Origin: Ochromonadaceae sp. CCMP2298
Taxonomy: Eukaryota; Sar; Synurophyceae; Ochromonadales; Ochromonadaceae
DNA: 13,854 nucleotides
NCBI GenBank assembly: GCA_026770595.1
Contig: MU634260.1
Span: forward strand, 1-13,854
Direction of reading: 5' to 3'
Positions 8,938-13,854 of the stretch are shown piece by piece. Positions within the stretch are counted from its first letter, which is position 1, and each line of letters begins with the position of its first letter. Both the position numbers and the translations under genes were made by a program. The notes beneath the pieces were generated by a model that saw only the letters and a list, made by a program, of their open reading frames with translations, was not told the origin of the DNA and did no database searches.

Positions 8938-9204
8938 TGCATACGAGTATAATAAGGAGGATCTGAACAGCGAATCAGCTTTGGAGAGAGCGTTGTTTAT
9001 ACCTTTATGCATGCGTTTTTATAATATTTCTACCCGGCACCACGCGGCGCGACTGCTAAATTCATAAGCCTCCCGCACCCGCATTCCCCTATTCCCGTAC
9101 CCGCACATATATACCCATACGCAAACATATGCATACGCGCATAACTATAGACATACGCATTTATATAGATCATACGCATTAATACAGACCATACAGGCAG
9201 TTTC

Positions 9205-11871
9205 TTAAATGGCACCCCTCACGGCACCCTTCACGAAGCACCTTGCGACCCCCCTAGCGGCAACAAAGAACAGTCTACCGAGGGCCGCAAGGAGTGCGGA
9301 GAGGATGGAGGTGTAGAGGAGCAGCGCTAGGTTGTGGGGGGAGGGGACGATCTTGCGGGTGTCTTGCCAGTCCTGTACGTGTAAGTGTAGAGGTAGGTAG
9401 AGGTGTAGAAGTTGAGATGTGTAGGTGTGCGTGTGGGTGTAGATGTAGGTGTAGATTATTAGGTGGAAAGGTGTAGATTAGATGCACAAGTATACAAAAT
9501 AAAGGGATGATTAGATGATTAGATACAACATGAAGGGATATACATAGAGAGATACCAAAACATGCAAGAATATACAAGAGTATAGGAATAAATAGGAACA
9601 TAGGGATATAGGGATATAGGGATATAGGGATATAGGGATATAGGGATATAGGGATAAAGGGATATAGGGATATAGGGGTATAGGGGTATAGGGATATAGG
9701 GATATAGGGATATAGGGATATAGGGATATAGGGATATAGGGATATAGGGATATACCTGTCTCGCTGCCACCAGCTCTTCCCATGACTTGCTTTCTACCAC
9801 CCCCTCCTCCGTCAGCTTCGTGCTGCAGATGACCGTTGCCTTGGACAGCGCCTGGCTCTGCGGTGGGGTTGGGGGTGTGCGGTATAGGGTGCGTGGTGTA
9901 TGAAATAGGGTGTAGTGGTTTAGGGTGTAGTGTGTAGTGTGTAGTGTGTAGTGTGTAGTGTGTAGTGTGTATGATTTATGGTATATGGTGTAGGGGTTAG
10001 GGTTGTAGTGAGAAGGGTTGTAGGATTTATGGTGTTATAGTGTTATAGGATTTTAGAAATTTAGTGTAATGTTAATAGTGTAATAGTGTTATAGGGTTAT
10101 TACCTGTGATGCCAGCACGCACAGTGCCGCAACATCCGCTACCGCTATCTGCGCAGGCACTTTGAACTTTTCTCGCTTATCTACGGGCAGCAGGAGGCGA
10201 CTGCGCAGTAGGGGGGTGGTGGGGTCGGTGCGCAGGCCGGTGGGTCTGGTGTAGGGATGGGTTTAATACACATTTTAGTAAATAAAAATGGGGTTAATAC
10301 AAAATTAGGGCATATTAAGAGGGTGCAGGGTGTAGGGTATACGGATTGGTGTGGGAGTTAGGGTTAGGGTATAGTATATAGAGTATAGTATAGGTTATAG
10401 GGTATAGGGGTTAGGTGGCTTTGACAGATATGTGGTTGTAACGGATATTTTTAGCAGACACCTACTGTGTAGTCAGGACTGTGTAGTCAGGTACATATTT
10501 ACCTCAATACAGTGTAGTCTACTCCTGACTCTCTAATGGCCTTCTCGCTCATCTGGTGCCTGAGAGCGTGTGTGGGGGGTGGGGGGTAGGGGGGTAGGAT
10601 ATAGTGTTATAGAGGATAGATTATCGTGTTCAGGGTATAGGGTATAGAACTACTAAACAACCCCCACTATACCCTCCCCCTTCTACACCTACACCCACAC
10701 CTACATCTCCCCCTTCTACACCTACACCTACACCCACACCTACACCCACACCCACACCCCCACCTCCGTAACTCACCACTTGTTGCTCTTGGCCAGCAGG
10801 CAGTTGAACAGCACGATGAAGGGGCTGAAAGGGTTAGTGTCCACCAGGGCGCCCGTTATACGCACGATCTTGGGAACCTGGTAGGGGGGTAGGTGGGTGT
10901 GGGTGTGGGAGTAGAAGGGGGAGGGGTTAGTGGGGGGTGGATGTTAAGTAGGTCTGCACCATGAACACTAAATTCTATCCTCTATACCACACACAGGGTG
11001 TGTTTCTACCCTCCCCCCTACCCACACACGGTCATACCTCATTAACAGCCATCACGGCCAGTACATACTATACTAACACAGTAACTTACTATCGTACAAT
11101 GAGTATGCTGACCTCAGACTTTTTGTGGACTGAAGCCTTAGTCCCCAAAAAGTCTGAGGTCAGCATATCATACAATCATACAATCATACAATCATACTAA
11201 CATACAATCATACTATCATACATACATACTATCGTACTACCATACAACCATACAAACATACAAACATGCTACCTTACTAACACTACACACTAACCTTATT
11301 TACAGCCATCGCTGCCAGAACACGCTTGGTGCCTAGGAAGTTGACGTTGTAGGGGTGCGTGGGGTCCCCCCGGGGGTGCAGGAACAGGTCTCTCGCCTTG
11401 GTGAAACGGTTCTTGACCCCGTGCACGTCGATGACCTTAGGGGGTTTGGTGTGCGTGTGGGTGGGTAGGAGAGGTAGGGTGAGTAGGTGCATAGGCGTAG
11501 GTGTAGAAAGGGGAGGGTTAAGGGGAGGGTGTGTGTGTAAGTGGTGGGTGGTTTAGCAGGCCTATACCGGTATACCCTATACACTGAACACACTATATCC
11601 TTCTACATACCGCGTCGCAGTCCTTGCACGCCTCGATCAGCGCCTCCGTCGAAGTCATATCCCCCTGAAACATCTGGCAGCCCTCCAGCCTTTTGTCTGC
11701 CGCAGCCTTGGCCATGTCTCGCACCAGTATGTTGGTGGGGACTCCGTGGGCGAGTAGGCTGGAAACGATGGTCGACCCGACCCGACCGGTGGCTCCGATC
11801 ACCAGCACTTTGGCGTATGTGGTGGTGAGCAGGACGAGGCATGCCAGCAGAAGCAAAGTGGTTCGTGCCAT
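9205..11871 (-). CDS. Atypical SDR / NmrA-like NAD(P)-binding protein, membrane-anchored, 7 exons, complete
   Basis: Probable NAD(P)-dependent oxidoreductase or dinucleotide-binding regulator entering the secretory pathway. Exons in transcript order: 11871-11611, 11435-11295, 10877-10777, 10559-10503, 10245-10104, 9857-9756, 9372-9205, giving 972 nt and 323 residues with every phase matching. Residues 1-20 (MARTTLLLLACLVLLTTTYA) are a signal peptide, which selects this ATG over one at 11931. The Rossmann motif follows at once: VLVIGATGRVG (26-32 is GATGRVG). Further family marks are FQGDMTS, CDAVIDVHG, NFLGTKRVLAAM, KIVRITG, and ESGVDYTVLRPTGLR at 178-192, the NmrA-like 'YTILRP' signature. 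The catalytic YxxxK of classical SDRs is absent; the equivalent helix reads WHQMSEKA (K174). A hydrophobic helix at about 283-305 (LALLLYTSILSALLAAL) followed by an Arg/Lys-rich tail predicts a C-terminal anchor. Introns 2 and 6 carry the hairpin and the 8-bp satellite described separately. Confidence 0.92.
9600..9754. repeat. 8-bp satellite GGGATATA, about 19 copies
   Basis: Near-perfect GGGATATA repeats run to within a few bases of the exon-6 donor at 9755. Interruptions are GGGATAAA near 9650 and two GGGGTATA units near 9675-9690. On the sense strand it is TATATCCC. The long Tyr/Pro/Ile ORFs reported by simple translation here are products of the repeat. Confidence 0.95.
9925..9970. repeat. 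7-bp tandem repeat GTGTAGT, about six copies
   Basis: GTGTAGT units in perfect tandem, inside SDR intron 5 (9858-10103); ACTACAC on the sense strand. Confidence 0.9.
10464..10491. repeat. 14-bp perfect tandem duplication in SDR intron 4
   Basis: ACTGTGTAGTCAGG occurs twice back to back, 12 bp inside the exon-4 donor. It shares the GTGTAGTC core with the end of exon 4 (AGTGTAGTCT at 10511-10520), so it may be a partial echo of that exon end. Confidence 0.75.
11104..11167. repeat. Near-perfect inverted repeat (28-bp arms, 8-nt loop)
   Basis: Left arm 11104-11131 and right arm 11140-11167 pair with one mismatch; the loop is GAAGCCTT. The outer ends are TATGCTGACC and GGTCAGCATA. It lies in SDR intron 2 (10878-11294), between the true exon-2 end and its echo. 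It could be a foldback/MITE remnant, a hairpin aiding splicing, or a small-RNA precursor. TACAAT occurs on both flanks, but within a repetitive CATACAAT region, so a target-site duplication cannot be claimed. Confidence 0.92.
11168..11275. repeat. Degenerate CATACAATCATAC microsatellite
   Basis: Runs of CATACAAT, CATACTAT and CATACATA units fill the space between the hairpin and the start of SDR intron 2. Confidence 0.8.
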
Positions 11872-12353
11872 CTTGAGAGTTGTGGCTGGTGCAATAAACC
11901 GATTCTCTGGCTCTCTGCTTGGCTCCTGCAACAGTCAAGAGTGGACAGCAGAGGGGGAGACAGGTCGAGGTTGAGTGTGCATCTTTCCTTGCTTGCCCCA
12001 TCTTTCTCTCCCTCCTTTTTTCAGTGTAACTGCCTATGATATGTAAAGACCCACAAATGCTGTATACAAAATGCCTAAAACTTCTGCCTAGTTTTTATAA
12101 ATTTGGGTGGTTCGGTTACGGATTCCTACCGTTACTTTCCAAAGTGAAGAGACAGCTGGAAAGAAGCTCTTGGCAGTCTGGGTGGATCTCACAATCTTGA
12201 GCTAGGGAGCAGCACAACAGCTCTGCACCTCAGTCTGTGCACCCGATACTAGCCACCTCCAGAGGGCGAACGCGGCTTGGCAGTAGGGAGTTTGCATCGA
12301 GCAGCGACGCCCAGATCCCCGACGCCCCTCAATCCCCCCCTCATCTCAGCACA
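11872..12353. promoter_or_regulatory. Divergent 5' region between the SDR and UBXN11-like genes
   Basis: The start codons at 11871 (minus) and 12354 (plus) point outward, so this 482-bp stretch should carry both promoters and leaders. It is free of the tandem repeats that fill the introns. A TATA-like TTTTTATAAATTT lies at 12092-12104, about 250 bp before the UBXN11 start and 220 bp from the SDR start. Open frames reaching in from each gene have no supporting features. Confidence 0.5.
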
Positions 12354-13854
12354 ATGAGCAAGCCTCTGCCCAAGCGGCTGGAGGAAGAGCTCGACGCCAA
12401 GTACCGCCCAGACAGAGACAGGGGATCAGACAGAGCATCAGCAGCAGCAGGATCAGCAGGACCAGGCAAAAGAGACACTCCGGCGCAGATGCGAGCAAGG
12501 GTCTTCGACGACTCCAAGGAGAGGGCCATGTACGATGAGATCCTGGGACCCATGCTGGGGGGACGCAGTGCTGGCATCTCAGGCTTGTCGGGGATCTCAG
12601 GTATACAGGGTATACAACATGACTTACTATACACCCATACCACCTCTATCACACATGCACCCATTAAACCCCAAATAACCACACCTACCACCACACATCG
12701 GTTGTATCAGGGATAAAGGCGTCTGCCCCACCCAGTGCTGCGGAGTTCAGCGGCACTCTGTTGGCCCGCCTGCAGAGGGTGGAGGTGGAGGCCAAGGCGG
12801 GGAGGGCGCAGCTGGTGCAGCAGGTGTGTGGTATGTAGTATGGTATGTGTATATACGTATGTAGGTGGTATGTATGTATACATTAACCCACTATCTCCAT
12901 GGTATGCAGTATGTAGTAGGGTGCACGTATACGTGTATGTATGTACTATATATACATTAACCCTCTCTATGTCTCTATATGCGTGCAGGCAGAGACTATC
13001 AGCAGACTGGAGGGGGAGAATCGAATGCTCAGAGCCGAGGCAGGTGCGTATGTGGGCGCAGGGGTGGGGGGTACGGGAGCAGGGGCAGGTGTGATAGAGG
13101 AGGTGGTGGGTCTGCGGCGTGAGAATGCATGTTTGCTGCTGCAGGTGGGGGAGATGGAGACTTTTCTGAGTGACTACGGGCTGGAGTGGGTGGGCCGGGA
13201 GAGGGAGAGGGAGGGCGAAGGTGCAGGTGCAGGCACAGGGGCAGGTGGGAGTGTGGGAGCAGGTGCAGGAATAGGGGGTGGTGTGGGGACAGAACGGGAG
13301 CACACTATGAGTTTTAGAGACTTTCAGCGTGCCATCGAGCAACTCAACTCGTCTGTACGTGACGGCCCACTACAGGTCATCACCAGCGACAAACAGGTAT
13401 GCATCATCCATATGCATACATACATATATATATTAACCCATATACATATACATATTATTCCATATATGTGTATATATACAATGCATCATCCACCTGCTAC
13501 GATATACATGTATGCGTATCAACACCCCCACTCTAAGCCTATAACCCCCCTATTAACACTCTATTAAAACACCTATAACCACTATAAACACTATAACCCC
13601 CCTATAAACCCCCCAGGCGCGATTAGTACACCCCTCCACCCTCCTACCCTCCATCCCTCTCGCCTACTACCGCAACGGAATTTTGCTCAAAAGGGGCCCT
13701 TTTCGGCACTGCGGGAGTGACGGATATAGGCGTTTTTTGAGGGACCTAAAAGGGGGGGATTTCCCTACGGATCGGGGGGGGGAGTATCCGGGCGGGGTGG
13801 TGTTTGAGGGGGGGGACGAGCAGGGGAGGGACTACGGGGATGGGGGGGCTGGGG
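12354..13854 (+). CDS. UBXN11: UBXN11-like UBX/SEP domain protein, 5' part (exons 1-4), 3' end off window
   Basis: A UBX-family adaptor, expected to bind p97/VCP-type AAA ATPase and ubiquitin-related partners; UBXN11 has also been linked to Rho/Rnd GTPases and actin in animals. Exons: 12354-12600, 12711-12823, 12989-13396, 13617-13854 (open at the edge), all phase-consistent, 335 residues so far. Residues 1-83 are charged and polar. About 96-136 and 155-178 form coiled coil (TLLARLQRVEVEAKAGRAQL; ISRLEGENRMLRAEA). FLSDYGLEWVG at 179-189 is the UBXN11 hallmark. Exon 4 starts the SEP domain: PLAYYRNGILLKRGPFRHC at about 270-288, then RRFLRDLKGGDFP and EYPGGVVFEGGDE. The UBX domain should lie past the edge. 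Two Gly/Ala-rich inserts (about 139-155 and 195-222) interrupt the conserved parts. The frame is open upstream to about 12237 without an ATG, so 12354 is the start. Confidence 0.9.
12824..12988 (+). repeat. Internally duplicated intron (UBXN11 intron 2)
   Basis: The intron reads as two successive copies. The first, 12824-12909, holds TATACATTAACCC at 12877-12889 and ends in GGTATGCAG. The second, 12910-12988, holds TATACATTAACCC at 12951-12963 and ends in GCGTGCAG, the real acceptor. Both begin with TATGTAGTA-like sequence. Confidence 0.75.

Larger units (their letters stand above)
8851..9204. other. Convergent 3' spacer, A/T-rich with short repeats
   Basis: The spacer lies between two converging genes (stop at 8850 plus, stop at 9205 minus). 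It holds the AATAAA and 9-bp repeat described separately, and at 9110-9195 several degenerate CATACGCAT/CATACGCATT units. No gene is supported; short ORFs here are low complexity. Confidence 0.7.
11036..11321 (-). repeat. Duplicated exon end and donor (exon 2 of the SDR gene)
   Basis: The plus-strand stretch 11293-11321, which holds the exon-2 end (ATGGCTGTAAATAAG on the sense strand) and donor, is echoed at 11036-11064 with 24 of 29 bases identical, including the AG|GT junction. The offset is 257 bp. The echo reads GTGATGGCTGTTAATGAG then GTATG on the sense strand. Confidence 0.8.

Noticed and set aside
7923-9012. Two long minus-strand open frames (271 and 301 residues)
   Set aside because: They are antisense to GC-rich plus-strand coding sequence, are Arg/Gln/Ser-rich, lack recognisable motifs and overlap a better plus-strand frame.
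9600-9754. Telomere-like repeat (TAGGGATA)
   Set aside because: It contains TAGGG but has an 8-bp unit with internal ATA, lies inside an intron flanked by coding exons and is not terminal.
9600-9754. CRISPR-like array
   Set aside because: It is a simple head-to-tail satellite without unique spacers, in eukaryotic DNA.
9511-9800. Long Tyr/Pro/Ile/Ser open frames on the minus strand
   Set aside because: They are translations of the GGGATATA satellite within an SDR intron; only the stretch 9756-9857 is coding.
12707-13342. 211-residue minus-strand open frame rich in His/Thr/Cys/Leu
   Set aside because: It is antisense to UBXN11 exons and introns and reflects CA-rich repeats.
1-13854. tRNA or rRNA genes
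   Set aside because: No cloverleaf-like B-box (GGTTCGANTCC) with a matching A-box, and no rRNA-like conserved core, was seen on either strand.

Overview
The window is nuclear DNA from an intron-rich eukaryote, probably a unicellular protist. Coding segments are short, joined across GT-AG introns with exact phase matches, and carry secretory signal peptides and ubiquitin-adaptor domains. No bacterial operon structure is visible. Introns and spacers are packed with short tandem repeats. A UBXN11-type protein, a family seen mainly in flagellated or ciliated eukaryotes, and a TagB-like subtilase fit a free-living flagellate, but the lineage cannot be fixed from this sequence alone.

Layout. (1) 312-3612, minus: a secreted subtilisin-like serine protease in at least 11 exons, with its C-terminus beyond the left edge. 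(2) 3743-4651, minus: a tentative multi-pass membrane protein; 4652-5498 is repeat-rich with no firm gene. (3) 5499-6853, minus: a lysine/alanine/proline-rich, histone-H1-tail-like nuclear protein in four firm exons and a possible tiny fifth. (4) 7117-7968, plus: an uninterrupted 283-residue ORF resembling protist proteins with a 'DNRRL' motif, followed by (5) ~8052-8850, plus: a second uninterrupted ORF that lacks a convincing start and may be the 3' exon of the first. (6) 9205-11871, minus: a complete seven-exon, 323-residue NAD(P)-binding atypical SDR (NmrA-like) with a signal peptide and a C-terminal membrane helix. (7) 12354-13854, plus: a UBXN11 homologue in four exons, running off the right edge inside its SEP domain.

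Genes 3/4 and 6/7 are divergent pairs with compact shared 5' regions of 263 and 482 bp. The genes share no obvious pathway: a secretory protease, a secretory/ER oxidoreductase-like protein, a p97/ubiquitin adaptor and a nuclear basic protein.

The most unusual signal is in the introns. Several contain a degenerate second copy ('echo') of the preceding exon end plus its donor, or of the intron's own 3' end, 74-260 bp away. This suggests that introns here arise or grow by local tandem duplication of splice junctions. One intron also holds a nearly perfect 28-bp-arm hairpin, and introns are mostly A/C-rich on the sense strand whichever strand the gene lies on.
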